From Colwellia sp. PAMC 20917 (GTDB lineage Bacteria; Pseudomonadota; Gammaproteobacteria; Enterobacterales; Alteromonadaceae), in the NCBI RefSeq assembly GCF_001767295.1, contig NZ_CP014944.1, positions 4,216,001 to 4,280,000 of the forward strand: DNA of 64,000 bases, given 5' to 3'. The translations under genes and the position numbers were made by a program. The notes under the pieces are model-generated. The model saw only the letters and a program-made list of their open reading frames with translations. It did no database searches and was not told the origin of the DNA. Below, piece by piece: positions 20,584-30,065 of this stretch. Positions within the stretch are counted from its first letter, which is position 1. Each line of letters begins with the position of its first letter.

Positions 20584-21162
20584 ATTTTAGTTTACGTTTT
20601 ATCTGCAGACACAGATAAAACGCATTGTAGGTTAACGGTAAGTTTATTATCAAGTGTGACTGCACATAACGATTGATATTAGTCTCATTTACGGTTGGTA
20701 GTTTTTTAAAGGGATGCAGTTAAGGTTTTTTTTTGAAAAAACGACTGTTCAGTTATAATATTTGAGGTTCAACTGGCAATACTTAGGATAACTTTGTGCG
20801 CTTTACATAACGAGTTGAAAAACTAAGGTCTTCTTAGTTAAGGTTTTAAGATATCAGCCATGCGACAGAGCCTATCAACATCTGCGACCTAGCGGCTGAT
20901 GTCTAAAAGGCCCTCAAAGTGGAAACCGCGGGAAGTTAACTCGGTGCTATGGGGATTGCTTAATTGTCTTTGGGTCTACGCTGGTGAAATATTGGGGAGC
21001 ATCTTTTATCGACACTATTTAATGGCTTTATTGTGATTTTCATCATGATACTTTTCTCTAACATCACTTTATTATAGCGAATATTCGACAATATTGAGCA
21101 AACAAACCATAACTATCCCTTATCCCCATTGCCGATAATTTAGCCTTACTCATCTGTCACAA
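20584..21162. other. Junction region between core genes and the first IS91-like element
   Basis: About 580 bp with no gene. It begins with the hairpin after the MFS gene. The part after 20,900 has slightly higher G+C (CGCGGGAAGTTAACTCGGTG) and probably belongs to the end of the IS91-like element, but no terminal site could be defined. Confidence 0.4.
20595..20622 (+). terminator. Hairpin after the MFS gene
   Basis: Perfect 11-bp stem (CGTTTTATCTG and complement) with a 6-base loop, 12 bp after the stop. There is no long T-tract, so termination is likely but weak. Confidence 0.5.
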
Positions 21163-22359
21163 CTAACTTAGCCGTTTAGGTGGTGCTCGCGGTAAATATA
21201 AATGAAGCAATACTTCTGTCACTACCATGCTTGCGCCACAACACGGACAAATAAAGGTAGGTAAAGGCTCATGAGCTTTTTCCTCATCAGTCTTGTCTTC
21301 ATCGGGTAGTGCCATAGGTACTTTAACATTCAGTAATTGTCGTGCTTTAGCCAAATTCTTTTTACGTCCCGTATTGGCCGTTAAACCATAATGTCGAATA
21401 CGGTGAAAGCCACTCGGTAATACATGCAATAAGAAACGCCGGATGAACTCATCCTTAGTCAGCGTCATAGTGCGGTGCCTATTTTGTTCTTTCACACGAT
21501 AATTCTTCCACTTGAAACTCACCGTTTGTTTATCCATACCAACCAGTCGAGAGTTCGCAATAGCGACACGATGGGTATATCGAGATAGATACGCTAATAC
21601 CGCTTTAGGCCCAGAAAAAGGCCGTTTGGCATAAACCACCCATTCAACTTTACGTTGATTGTTTAGCCACACCAAAAAAGGTATTTCGTCCTCAAGAGGT
21701 AAGCAATCACCAAAGAACAGTAATTTATTATGCTCATACGCTTCACGTAATCCCTCAAGGTATAACCGTCGAAACAAACGCGATAACACACGCACAGGCA
21801 AAAAGAATCCAGCTTTACACGATACCCATTTATCACCATCAAGTGATAAACCACCACCAGGAATAATGCCATGCACATGAGGGTGATGCGTCATGGCACT
21901 GCCCCACGTATGCAATACAAAAGTTACCCCTAAACGCGCACCTAAGTGTTTGGTGTCAGCGCCAATCGTTAACAGTGTTTTTGCGGCAGCTTTGAGTAAC
22001 AAGCCATACATCACAGACTTGTTGTAATAGGCCAATTCGCTGATAGCTTGTGGCAAGGTGAAAACCACATGATAATAATCAACAGGAAGTAGTTCAGTTT
22101 GCCGAGCCTCCAGCCAACGTTTCGCTGCACTTGCTTGACACTTAGGGCAATGTCGATTGCGACACGAGTTATAAGCAATTTGCACATGCTTACACGCAGG
22201 GCAATACAAAACATGACCGCCAAGTACCTCACTACGACAATGCTCAACACCAGACATCACTTTGAGTTGCGCTAAACTGACATGCCCCTGATGTTCATCA
22301 CGCCACTGCTGACCGTGTGCACGAAACACATCCGCCACCTCCAGTTTTTCTCGTGACAT
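21163..22359 (-). CDS. IS91 family transposase (rolling-circle, HUH type)
   Basis: 398 aa. The N-terminal zinc-binding domain has repeated cysteines (CRSEVLGGHVLYCPACKH, then CRNRHCPKCQ); the central HUH-type part has HTWGSAMTHHPHVHGIIPGGG and the catalytic-tyrosine region is YLSRYTHRVAIANSR. It ends with CPCCGASM, a second zinc-ribbon remnant. The family nicks one strand and moves by rolling-circle transposition. Start ATG at 22359; it follows the recombinase gene by 7 bp, so the two are cotranscribed. Confidence 0.93.
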   Translation of the reverse strand: MSREKLEVADVFRAHGQQWRDEHQGHVSLAQLKVMSGVEHCRSEVLGGHVLYCPACKHVQIAYNSCRNRHCPKCQASAAKRWLEARQTELLPVDYYHVVFTLPQAISELAYYNKSVMYGLLLKAAAKTLLTIGADTKHLGARLGVTFVLHTWGSAMTHHPHVHGIIPGGGLSLDGDKWVSCKAGFFLPVRVLSRLFRRLYLEGLREAYEHNKLLFFGDCLPLEDEIPFLVWLNNQRKVEWVVYAKRPFSGPKAVLAYLSRYTHRVAIANSRLVGMDKQTVSFKWKNYRVKEQNRHRTMTLTKDEFIRRFLLHVLPSGFHRIRHYGLTANTGRKKNLAKARQLLNVKVPMALPDEDKTDEEKAHEPLPTFICPCCGASMVVTEVLLHLYLPRAPPKRLS

Positions 22360-22366
22360 GATCGAC

Positions 22367-23266
22367 TCACTTCACGTCCTTTACCTTCTTTTTTTGCGGT
22401 GTGATGGTATCTAACGGACTGATCACCTCCTTGAGTAAATCCGTTGCCACCTGTGTATAACGCGCAGTGGTATTGAGTTGAGCATGCCCCAACAAGACTT
22501 GAATAACACGTATGTCGACTTTAGCCTCGAGTAAGTGAGTCGCAAAGCTATGACGTAATGTGTGCATAGAGACATTCTTTTTAATCTCAGCAGCATGAGC
22601 GGTTTGTTTACACACGCGACTGAGATGACGAGCCGTCATATGATCGATAGGGTTCAACCCAGGAAATAACCAACCCCCAGCAAACATCTGTCCTTGTTGA
22701 TTAGCAAAACGCCACCAATCTCTAAGATGCTCAAGCAAAGCGAGTGATAATAGTGCATAGCGATCACGACTTCCTTTGCCTTGCTCTACACGTAATGCCA
22801 TTCGTTTACTGTCTATGTCACTCACTTTTAAGGAAACCACTTCACTTACGCGTAAACCTGCACCATAGGCGACAGCGAATGCGGCTTTAAATTTAGGGTG
22901 CGTGGCCATAGCCATAAAACGCGTAGTTTCTTCCAAACTGAGCACGATGGGTAATTTACGCGCAACCGTTACGGGATAAATCCGTGCAATCACTTCCGGT
23001 TTATCTAAAGTGACTTGAAAGAAAAACTTAAGCGCCGAGAGTGTGGCATTGACCGTGATCCCCGATACACCGTGATTGACCATGAAAAGTTGAAACTCAC
23101 GCAACTCTTCTTGGGTGGTTGATTCAGGAGGATGTTGTAAATGTTCACAGAGTTTATTAACGCCACGGAAGTAGTCAATTTGTGTTGAAGTTGCCAGTTT
23201 GCGCATGGTCATATCTTCATTGAAGCGTTGGCGTAAAGGGGCTGAAAAGTATGGGCTGATGTTCAT
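22367..23266 (-). CDS. Tyrosine recombinase associated with the IS91-like element
   Basis: 299 aa. An N-terminal SAM-like core-binding domain (residues 1-95) precedes a catalytic domain with GAGLRVSEVVSLK (first Arg), HTLRHSFATHLL (His-x-x-Arg), LLGHAQLNTTARYTQV (His and nucleophilic Tyr). All key residues are present, so probably active. First gene of the element; its role in transposition is not established. Confidence 0.9.
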   Translation of the reverse strand: MNISPYFSAPLRQRFNEDMTMRKLATSTQIDYFRGVNKLCEHLQHPPESTTQEELREFQLFMVNHGVSGITVNATLSALKFFFQVTLDKPEVIARIYPVTVARKLPIVLSLEETTRFMAMATHPKFKAAFAVAYGAGLRVSEVVSLKVSDIDSKRMALRVEQGKGSRDRYALLSLALLEHLRDWWRFANQQGQMFAGGWLFPGLNPIDHMTARHLSRVCKQTAHAAEIKKNVSMHTLRHSFATHLLEAKVDIRVIQVLLGHAQLNTTARYTQVATDLLKEVISPLDTITPQKKKVKDVK

Positions 23267-23621
23267 GAGGTATTCTCCAATCTAAGGTGAGGCGACATGC
23301 CTCAAAACTTAGAGTCAGAAAGAATAAAAAAGTTATGGGGGGTAATGCGATGCTTGCCAAATACACCATTACCGCGGTGAGCGGTTTAGTTCTTTGATAC
23401 GAAACCGGACGTTAGCATCAATGGATTTTCGAGCTATTTTTAGTGCTCATTAGACGTTGAGCTACCTTTACCCTGACAGACAACAAAGCCACCTTTGCGG
23501 TCATTTGCCATTAAACTGGAAATGTTAATTCTATGCTCAAAGAAGACATTAGATGTCAGTTCTTCTTTAGGGAAACTGACCGCTAATAGCTGAAATTGAT
23601 GCTTTATTAGTCCGAGCGTAA
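23267..23621. other. Gap with the first copy of a dispersed repeat
   Basis: No gene. It contains the dispersed repeat copy at 23407-23479 (listed separately) and similar flanking sequence up to about 23520. Confidence 0.6.
23407..23479 (+). repeat. Dispersed non-coding repeat, copy 1
   Basis: About 73 bp with conserved blocks GGACGTTAGCATCAATGGAT, TAGTGCTCATTAGACGTTGA and GAGCTACCTT. Similar copies lie at 49168-49240 (same strand) and 63267-63341 (opposite strand). Similarity continues weakly to about 23520 (GCGGTCATT). Confidence 0.85.
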
Positions 23622-23682
23622 GGTTAACCCCCCCATTTTTAGATGGGTAGCTTTAGCTAGCAGTTGTCTTTAGAATGTTTAT

Positions 23683-24108
23683 ATGAAATATCGTACTGGG
23701 TCACATACAAAATATAATATTCAATACCACTTTGTTTGGGCAACGAAATACCGTTACCAAGTACTAACTGGTGATGTAGGATTTCGAGTGAGAGAGTTGG
23801 TCAGACAGACTTGTGAGCAGCTTGAGGTTGAAATACTAAAAGGTGTAGTGAGTAAAGATCATGTTCATCTATTAGTTTCAGCGCCCCCGACAGTGTCAGC
23901 TTCAAATATAATGAAGCGTGTCAAAGGGAGAAGCTCGACGAAGTTTTTTCAAGAGTATCCGCTATTGAAAAAGCGATATTGGGATCAACACTTTTGGGCC
24001 AGAGGCTACTTTTACGTAACGGCAGGGGAGTTGACGGAAGTGATGATACAAGAATACTTGGAGCATCACTTTCAGCGTAAAGAGAAGGATAACTTCGATT
24101 TAGAGTGA
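23683..24108 (+). CDS. tnpA: IS200/IS605 family transposase TnpA
   Basis: 141 aa, full length for the family. HUH motif as DHVHLLVS and the single catalytic tyrosine in the C-terminal helix (ELTEVMIQEYLEHH region). It cuts and joins single-stranded DNA at the hairpin ends. Complete frame with ATG start, so possibly active. Confidence 0.95.
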   Translation: MKYRTGSHTKYNIQYHFVWATKYRYQVLTGDVGFRVRELVRQTCEQLEVEILKGVVSKDHVHLLVSAPPTVSASNIMKRVKGRSSTKFFQEYPLLKKRYWDQHFWARGYFYVTAGELTEVMIQEYLEHHFQRKEKDNFDLE

Positions 24109-24142
24109 TTAACGTTCCAAGGCCATAGGACTTTCAGTCCGC

Positions 24143-24178
24143 AAAATAACCTACCGTCTTTAGACGGTAGGTTATTTT
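24143..24178 (+). terminator. Right-end hairpin of the IS200 element
   Basis: Perfect 16-bp stem (AAAATAACCTACCGTC and complement) with loop TTTA. It serves as the transposase recognition hairpin at the right end and would also act as a transcription terminator. Confidence 0.75.
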
Positions 24179-24352
24179 GATTACTAACTTTATTGTTAGA
24201 ATAGCTATCCTAACAGCGCTCATAGTTATGTCTTCTATCGTCAAGGATATCTATATTACAAGTATTTTTCTCTAGCACTTTCCCTTTTTATTTTATAAAT
24301 TCAAGCTAGTTTCAGAAACGTTTTAAATTGAAGGGAAATACTTATAAATAAC

Positions 24353-25243
24353 TTATTCCCAGTAAGGGGTATTCCCAAAATATTCAGCAAAGTAATCTAT
24401 AAAGGCTCTAACTTTTGGTGCAAGAAGCCTTGAGCTAGGGTAAACAGCCCAAATTGCGGTGTTAGTCGCAATAGGATATTCATTAAGTATTTGAACAAGC
24501 TCGCCACTTTGAAGATGTTTATAAACACTCCATTTAGAACTTATGGTTACACCTAAACCATTAACACACGCATCTCTAACAGCTTCTCCATTATCAGTTC
24601 TTAAAACGCCTTTAGCTTTAATGTTTACTTGTCCTTTTGGTGTTTTAAATGCCCAATCATCTAAGCCCATTAATGTTATACATTGATGTAAATTTAAATC
24701 TTCTGGAGATTGTGGTTCTCCATTTTGGGCTAGATATTCTGGTGATGAGCATAATATTCTGGTATCAGGCGCTAATTTTTTGGCAATTAAGCTTGAATCT
24801 TTTAATGCGGAATTACGAATGGCAATATCAAAGCCACCTTCAACCAAATCTACTATGGTATCAGAGAGCTTTAAATCAACATTCAAATCAGGATATAAGG
24901 TTAGAAATTTTGTTAGTGCAGGCAATATATGCATTCGTCCAAAAGAAGCAGGCGCAGCAACGCGTAATGTTCCTCTGGGGAATGCGTTACCCGCACCGAC
25001 TGAAGCTCGTGCTGCTTCAATGCTAGATATCACATCTTCTGCGTGTGGAAGAAAGGCTTTCCCTTCTTCAGTAAGTGACACTTTTCGAGTTGTCCGATGA
25101 ATTAATCTTACCCCTAAGTCAGCTTCTAATTTATTGATGTGAGCGCTAGCAACCGCGGGAGATAATCTTAACTCGCTGCCGGCTAAGCTGATGTTATGGG
25201 TCGCTGCAATTCTAATAAAAAGCTTAAGGTGTTCAATATTCAT
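24353..25243 (-). CDS. LysR family transcriptional regulator
   Basis: 296 aa. N-terminal winged helix (residues 1-60: LKLFIRIAATHNISLAGSEL, with SPAVASAHINKLEADLG recognition helix), then a linker helix and the effector-binding domain from about residue 88. Divergent from the quinone-oxidoreductase-like gene with 125 bp between the starts, the usual LysR layout, so it probably controls that operon in response to an unknown effector. Confidence 0.92.
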   Translation of the reverse strand: MNIEHLKLFIRIAATHNISLAGSELRLSPAVASAHINKLEADLGVRLIHRTTRKVSLTEEGKAFLPHAEDVISSIEAARASVGAGNAFPRGTLRVAAPASFGRMHILPALTKFLTLYPDLNVDLKLSDTIVDLVEGGFDIAIRNSALKDSSLIAKKLAPDTRILCSSPEYLAQNGEPQSPEDLNLHQCITLMGLDDWAFKTPKGQVNIKAKGVLRTDNGEAVRDACVNGLGVTISSKWSVYKHLQSGELVQILNEYPIATNTAIWAVYPSSRLLAPKVRAFIDYFAEYFGNTPYWE

Positions 25244-25368
25244 TTTATCAACAAAAACTATAAAGTGATTCTTTATACGAGTCTATTATCAAAGTAATCA
25301 ATAGTAAATATACTTACTTCATTAAATGATATCTATTAGTTAATGACTTAAACAAAAAGGTAAACCTC

Positions 25369-26355
25369 ATGAAAGCAATGATCATAAAAAGTTTTGGTGG
25401 TTCAGAAGTATTTGAAGTAGCAGATATCGCAAAACCAGAAATTAAAGCAGGCCATGTACTTGTTAATATTAAAGCAAGCAGTATAAACACTGTAGATACT
25501 ATGATTCGCCAAATGGGTGATGATTTACCTCTTTCTCCGCCATTACCTGCAGTACTAGGAATGGACTTTGCTGGCATCGTTGAATCAGTAGGTGAAGGTG
25601 TTACTCAGTTCACAGTTGGAGATGAAGTTTATGGTTGTGCTGGCGGATTAGCTGATTTACCTGGTACTTTGGCTGAGTACATTGTTGCTGATGCTAACTT
25701 AATGGCTAAGAAAGCTAAAAACTTAACAATGCGTGAAGCGGCTGCAATTCCTTTAGTAGGTATTACAGCTTATGAAGGATTAACACGTTCAAACGTAAGA
25801 GAAAATCAAAATGTATTAGTACATGGTGGCTCAGGTGGTGTTGGACATATCGCTGTTCAACTTGCTAATTACATGGGTGCTAATGTATTTGCTACCGGTG
25901 GAGGTGAAAAGCAACTTGCTTTAATTGAAGAACTTGGTGCAAAAGGTATTAATTATAAAAGCGAAACAGTTGAAGAATACGTTGCTAAACATACCGAGGG
26001 TAATGGTTTTGATGTGGTATTTGACTCTGTTGGTGGTGAAAACATGACTAACTCATTTAACGCAGCTTCGTTAAACGGTCATGTTGCTTCAACAGTTGCT
26101 ATGGTGGAATTAGATTTAAGCGTGGCGCATTTCAAAGGTCTTTCATTACATGTTGTGTTTATGTTGATCCCTATGTTGAATAACTATAAACGTGAAAACC
26201 ATGCTCAAATTCTTAACACGTTAACTAAAATAGCAGAATCTGGTGCATTACGTCCTGTATTAGATGAGCAAACTTTTAGTTTAGAAGAAGCTGGCAAAGC
26301 ACACGATCGTCTTTCAAGTGGCCAAGGCATGGGTAAAGTAGTCGTAGACGTTTAA
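25369..26355 (+). CDS. Zinc-type alcohol dehydrogenase-like / quinone oxidoreductase (MDR superfamily)
   Basis: 328 aa medium-chain dehydrogenase/reductase. GroES-like N-terminal domain with VLGMDFAGIVESVGEG, then a Rossmann domain with VHGGSGGVGHIAVQLA for NADPH. The catalytic zinc-ligand cysteine and structural zinc cysteines of true alcohol dehydrogenases are absent, which fits quinone oxidoreductase or enoyl reductase types. A good ribosome binding site (AGGTAAACC) precedes the ATG. First gene of a probable three-gene operon under the divergent LysR regulator. Confidence 0.88.
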   Translation: MKAMIIKSFGGSEVFEVADIAKPEIKAGHVLVNIKASSINTVDTMIRQMGDDLPLSPPLPAVLGMDFAGIVESVGEGVTQFTVGDEVYGCAGGLADLPGTLAEYIVADANLMAKKAKNLTMREAAAIPLVGITAYEGLTRSNVRENQNVLVHGGSGGVGHIAVQLANYMGANVFATGGGEKQLALIEELGAKGINYKSETVEEYVAKHTEGNGFDVVFDSVGGENMTNSFNAASLNGHVASTVAMVELDLSVAHFKGLSLHVVFMLIPMLNNYKRENHAQILNTLTKIAESGALRPVLDEQTFSLEEAGKAHDRLSSGQGMGKVVVDV

Positions 26356-26450
26356 GTGATTTGAGGTTTAGCTTAGGTAATGATGAGTCAGGATTAAGTT
26401 AGTTAATCATTTTATCCTGACACATTATGGTTAAGTAAAAAAACAGAAAA

Positions 26451-27440
26451 ATGAGAAGAAGTGAAGTTGAAATGCAGACCTCGTTAGAAAACGTTGATTT
26501 TGAATGGGTTAATCGCGGTTACAATCATATTTTTAAAGCAAATCGATTAAGTATTGGTTTAGTTATCCCTATAGAAAATTATGCTGATTGTTCTGTACCA
26601 ACAATGGAAGATCATATTGAACGTGTTCAACTTGCTGAACGTTTAGGTTTTGCTTCGATATGGCTGCGAGATGTTCCATTTGATGTACCTACGTTTGGTG
26701 ATGCAGGGCAAATCTTCGATCCTTTTGTTTATTTGGGTTTTTTAGCGGGTACAACTAAAAATATTACGCTTGGCGTATCAAGTATTGTATTACCTACAAG
26801 ACATCCAGCTCATGTAGCAAAAGCTGCCGCAAGTGCTGATGTATTATCAAAAGGGCGTTTAGTTCTAGGTGTTGCTTCTGGTGATAGACCAGAAGAATAT
26901 CCAGCGTTAAATCAATCGTTTGATGATCGTGGTTTTCGCTTTCGAGAAAGCTTTTCTTATATAAAACAAATGTGGCAAGACAAACCACAGTTTACTAATC
27001 ACTATGGTAATCTTAATGGCAGTATAAATATGCTGCCTAAACCCGCTTCGAAAAAGCTTCCTTTAATTGTTACAGGTAGTAGCCAACAAAATATGAATTG
27101 GATTGCTCAAAACAGTAATGCTTGGATGACATATCCAAGAAAACTTGAAGAGCAAACTCATGTTATTAATAGTTTTCAACAAAAAGTGAAAGAGGCAGGA
27201 AGAGAAATTCAACCTGTTATGCAGCCACTTTATATTGATTTGGTTGAGGATCCTGACTTTCCTCCAACACCTATTCATCTGGGCTTTAGAATTGGAACTC
27301 GCCATCTTATTAATTATTTACAGTCTTTAGAAAATATAGGGATAAACCACGTTGCGCTTAATTTACGATTTAATCAATTAAACATTCCAGCAACGTTAAA
27401 ACGTATTGCCGATGAAATATTGCCTAATTTTGCAGAATAA
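26451..27440 (+). CDS. LLM-class flavin-dependent oxidoreductase
   Basis: 329 aa with the luciferase-like TIM barrel: LAERLGFASIWLRDVPF, GVSSIVLPTRHPAHVAKAAAS and GRLVLGVASGDRPEEYPALN (flavin phosphate-binding loop). It likely uses FMN or F420-like cofactor in an oxidoreductase reaction; substrate unknown. A second ATG at 26472 is a possible start; the family N-terminus begins near there. Follows the MDR gene by 95 bp. Confidence 0.88.
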   Translation: MRRSEVEMQTSLENVDFEWVNRGYNHIFKANRLSIGLVIPIENYADCSVPTMEDHIERVQLAERLGFASIWLRDVPFDVPTFGDAGQIFDPFVYLGFLAGTTKNITLGVSSIVLPTRHPAHVAKAAASADVLSKGRLVLGVASGDRPEEYPALNQSFDDRGFRFRESFSYIKQMWQDKPQFTNHYGNLNGSINMLPKPASKKLPLIVTGSSQQNMNWIAQNSNAWMTYPRKLEEQTHVINSFQQKVKEAGREIQPVMQPLYIDLVEDPDFPPTPIHLGFRIGTRHLINYLQSLENIGINHVALNLRFNQLNIPATLKRIADEILPNFAE

Positions 27441-27466
27441 CTTTTACTCTTTTAAGGATAAATAAC

Positions 27467-28270
27467 ATGAAAAAAACAATCTTGATCACCGGTGCAACAG
27501 ACGGCATTGGCCTAGAAACAGCGAAACTTTTAGCGTCTGCTGGGCATGATTTATTAATACATGGACGTAACCTTGAAAAGTTAAATTTGGTTAAAAGTTT
27601 ATTAGCTGACATACCGAACGCAGGTAGTATTAAAAGTTATTTAGCTGATTTATCTGTATTTTCTGATATTAAAAAGTTGCTAGAAGATATTAAGAATGAC
27701 CATAAAAGCCTTGATGTGCTTATTAATAACGCAGGTATATTTAAAACAAATAACGCAATAACAGGTGATGGATTAGATATTCGATTTGTTGTTAATACCA
27801 TTGCACCTTATATTTTTGCCCAAGAATTATCATCTTCACTTGGAAGCTCAGGACGCATTATTAATCTGTCTTCTGCCGCCCAAGCGCCTGTAAACATTGA
27901 AGCTTTACTTGGGAAAATACAGCTAACTGATATGGAAGCTTATGCTCAAAGCAAATTGGCCATTACCATGTGGAGTAAAGTACTTGCCGAAAAGTTTGGC
28001 GAAAAAGGGCCTACAATTATTGCCGTTAACCCTGGATCTTTACTCGCCTCAAAAATGGTAAAAGAGGGGTTTGGTGTTGAAGGACAAGATTTAAGTATTG
28101 GCGCGGAAATATTGAAACGTATGGCACTAGAAGAAAGTGTTTCCCAACATTCAGGTCAATATTTTGATAACGATAGTGGGCAGTTTTCTCAGCCACACCC
28201 AGATGGATTAAACTTAAAAAAATCAGAAGAGGTTGTAGAAGCAATAGAAATTATTATAAATAAAGGCTAA
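27467..28270 (+). CDS. Short-chain dehydrogenase/reductase
   Basis: 267 aa SDR with the dinucleotide-binding motif ITGATDGIGLETAKLLA near the N-terminus, NNAG (LINNAGIFKT), a catalytic Ser (IINLSSAAQ) and YAQSK (Tyr and Lys of the active site). An extended C-terminal tail resembles the retinol dehydrogenase-like SDRs. A good ribosome binding site (AAGGATAAATAAC) lies before the ATG; 26 bp after the LLM gene, so cotranscribed. Confidence 0.9.
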   Translation: MKKTILITGATDGIGLETAKLLASAGHDLLIHGRNLEKLNLVKSLLADIPNAGSIKSYLADLSVFSDIKKLLEDIKNDHKSLDVLINNAGIFKTNNAITGDGLDIRFVVNTIAPYIFAQELSSSLGSSGRIINLSSAAQAPVNIEALLGKIQLTDMEAYAQSKLAITMWSKVLAEKFGEKGPTIIAVNPGSLLASKMVKEGFGVEGQDLSIGAEILKRMALEESVSQHSGQYFDNDSGQFSQPHPDGLNLKKSEEVVEAIEIIINKG

Positions 28271-28724
28271 CGTTCTATTTAACTTTATGCCATTACGTCA
28301 TCGTAATATAAAACTTATGCCTGCTATATGAACGAAAAGTGGTATCTCGTTTCATCTAATTATTTGTGACCATAAGAACAAGTACAGAATGCAATAGAAT
28401 TTTTATTAGCGTCTTCTCTCGTGTCTTGGTGATAGTTAACAAAGCTCAAGGTTCCAATTCTGAATTTTTCTATTTTTCATTAGTTATAGAAATTAGCGTT
28501 ATGGTATCAAATTCCAACGTCAGCTTTGAGCTTAAACCAGCCCCACAAGTGAGCAGAAAATCTTGCCTAATAGTGCCCTAAATATGTTCCTAAATTTGCA
28601 AAGGCTTAATGTCCTCAATTGGCTAAGAGAGGCATTCTTCACTTACATACGCATAATGTCTGCTATAAATAAATTTTAGTGTATCAAGCCATACTTATAG
28701 TCCCTTCAAGAAAGGAGCACTATT
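28271..28724. other. Intergenic region before an isolated integrase gene
   Basis: About 450 bp. A frame at 28366-28581 has no ribosome binding site and no coding character. A purine-rich ribosome binding site (AAGAAAGGAGCAC) immediately precedes the integrase. Nothing else seen. Confidence 0.5.
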
Positions 28725-29348
28725 ATGAATAACAGCAAATCAACTTCACGAAAAACCTGCTGGAATAAAGGCAAATTAGTTGGTCAAAAACTTCCCCTTA
28801 AACTCGAAGAAATATGGTCAATTAGGATACGATTAGAGCTGGCAAATAACCTGCGAGAATTAACGATGTTTAATTTGGCTTTAGACTGTAAATTACGCGC
28901 CTGTGATTTTATTAAACTAAAAGTTTTGGATATTGCTCATGGAGCTACTATTCAGTCCAGAGCCATGCTTATTCAACAGAAAACAGGTAGTTCGGTTCAA
29001 TTTGAATTAACCCCTAAAACTAGAAAGTCACTGCAAGAATGGATAGCACAAAAATCGCTTAGGTCGGGTGATTATTTGTTTGGCAGTAGAGTAAAAAAAG
29101 ATTTTCATTTAACTACTCGGCAATATGCAAGGATCGTTAAAAAATGGATTTCAAGTATAGGTTTAGATCTCACATTATATGGCACTCATACCATGAGACG
29201 AACTAAAGCATCTTTAATCTATAAGAAAACAAAAAATTTGAGAGCAGTTCAAATATTACTTGGGCATACGAAACTAGAGAGTACGGTTCGTTATCTTGGT
29301 GTTGAAGTAGATGATGCGCTTGAGCTTTCAGAAGCAACCGATATTTAA
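28725..29348 (+). CDS. Small tyrosine recombinase/integrase
   Basis: 207 aa, shorter than typical integrases because the N-terminal core-binding domain is reduced. Catalytic features: an arginine in CKLRACDFIKLK, HTMRRTKASLIYK (His-x-x-Arg), LLGHTKLESTVRYLG (His and nucleophilic Tyr). A strong ribosome binding site (GAAAGGAG) precedes the ATG. Such short stand-alone recombinases are common on plasmids and islands of marine gammaproteobacteria; no target site is evident here. Confidence 0.85.
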   Translation: MNNSKSTSRKTCWNKGKLVGQKLPLKLEEIWSIRIRLELANNLRELTMFNLALDCKLRACDFIKLKVLDIAHGATIQSRAMLIQQKTGSSVQFELTPKTRKSLQEWIAQKSLRSGDYLFGSRVKKDFHLTTRQYARIVKKWISSIGLDLTLYGTHTMRRTKASLIYKKTKNLRAVQILLGHTKLESTVRYLGVEVDDALELSEATDI

Positions 29349-29446
29349 CTCAAACAGAAGGCATGGACGCCTTCTTCAATGATACGATAGTTGACCTTAA
29401 TAAAAATTCTATTTTTATATCTAATTTGTTCTGATGGAATAAATGA

Positions 29447-30064
29447 TTAGAGGCAACGAGAGTCAACTGTCGGATCATATAGCGGACATAACTTTAACAG
29501 TTCTCTGGCGCTAGAAGGGAACATTGCGAGATAGATTTTATGGCAACTTGGTGTCCACAAATCCCACAATGAAGAAACCGCGTTAAACAAGTGCCAATAG
29601 GGAATGACGTGATCAACCTTCAACGTCGGCTCATTCAAGGAACGCATAAATCAACGGATATCAATTAAGCGTTGTTTTTAAATGTCAGCTGTACTTTCAA
29701 CCATTGCTAGTTGAAACTTATCAAGCGGTTGTTTATTGGAATATTTTTGAGTAAGTAGTGTGCCTTTGAACAACTGATGCCAACGTTCAAGTACTTCTTC
29801 CATTGACCAATTGTTCACTTGCTCACTATCAATATGTATTACCAAATGTAAGTGATTATGCATTACAGCATGTGTGCAAATATCAATAGCAAACACTTTA
29901 GATAGTTGAAATATACGTTTTTCAATCCATGTGCGCCTATGCTCAAAACTAACACCTGTTTCTTTATCTATTCCACACAAAAATGACTTTCGTACTGTGC
30001 GACTGCAAATATGATAATAAGGCGTATCTAATAAACTAATTTGTTATGAACGAGGCTTAGGCAT
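29447..30064 (-). pseudogene. Decayed Y1-type (REP-associated-like) transposase
   Basis: On the minus strand an ATG at 30064 begins MPKPRS followed by a stop, then QISLLDTPYYHICSRTVRK and onward in the same frame through MHNHLHLVIHID (HUH motif) to VESTADI, a second stop, KQRLIDIR, a third stop and MRSLNEPT. Three in-frame stops in conserved stretches show that a transposase gene of the Y1_Tnp superfamily has decayed. The last segment after NEPT no longer follows the family pattern and may reflect a deletion. Intact pieces are 29678-29980 and 29447-29647. Confidence 0.85.
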
Positions 30065-30065
30065 A

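Larger units (their letters stand above)
21163..23266 (-). mobile_element. IS91-like element with accessory tyrosine recombinase, copy 1
   Basis: A Y2-type IS91 transposase gene and, directly upstream on the same strand, a tyrosine recombinase gene form a two-gene unit 8 bp apart. The same gene pair occurs at 50.7-52.7 kb in the opposite orientation, though the proteins are only moderately alike. IS91-type elements transpose by rolling circle without inverted repeats, so the ends cannot be set from the sequence; coordinates cover the genes only. Confidence 0.75.
23622..24180 (+). mobile_element. IS200/IS605-type element (tnpA only)
   Basis: A single Y1 transposase gene is flanked by hairpins, as expected for IS200: a left-end hairpin CCCAT-TTTTAG-ATGGG (23632-23647) and a right-end hairpin with a 16-bp stem and TTTA loop (24143-24178). 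No tnpB gene. The outer limits are estimated. Confidence 0.8.

Noticed and set aside
24649-25100. Plus-strand ORFs inside the LysR gene
   Set aside because: Shadows of the LysR frame with no ribosome binding site or domain.
28366-28581. 71-aa ORF between SDR and integrase genes
   Set aside because: No ribosome binding site, odd composition and no recognisable family.
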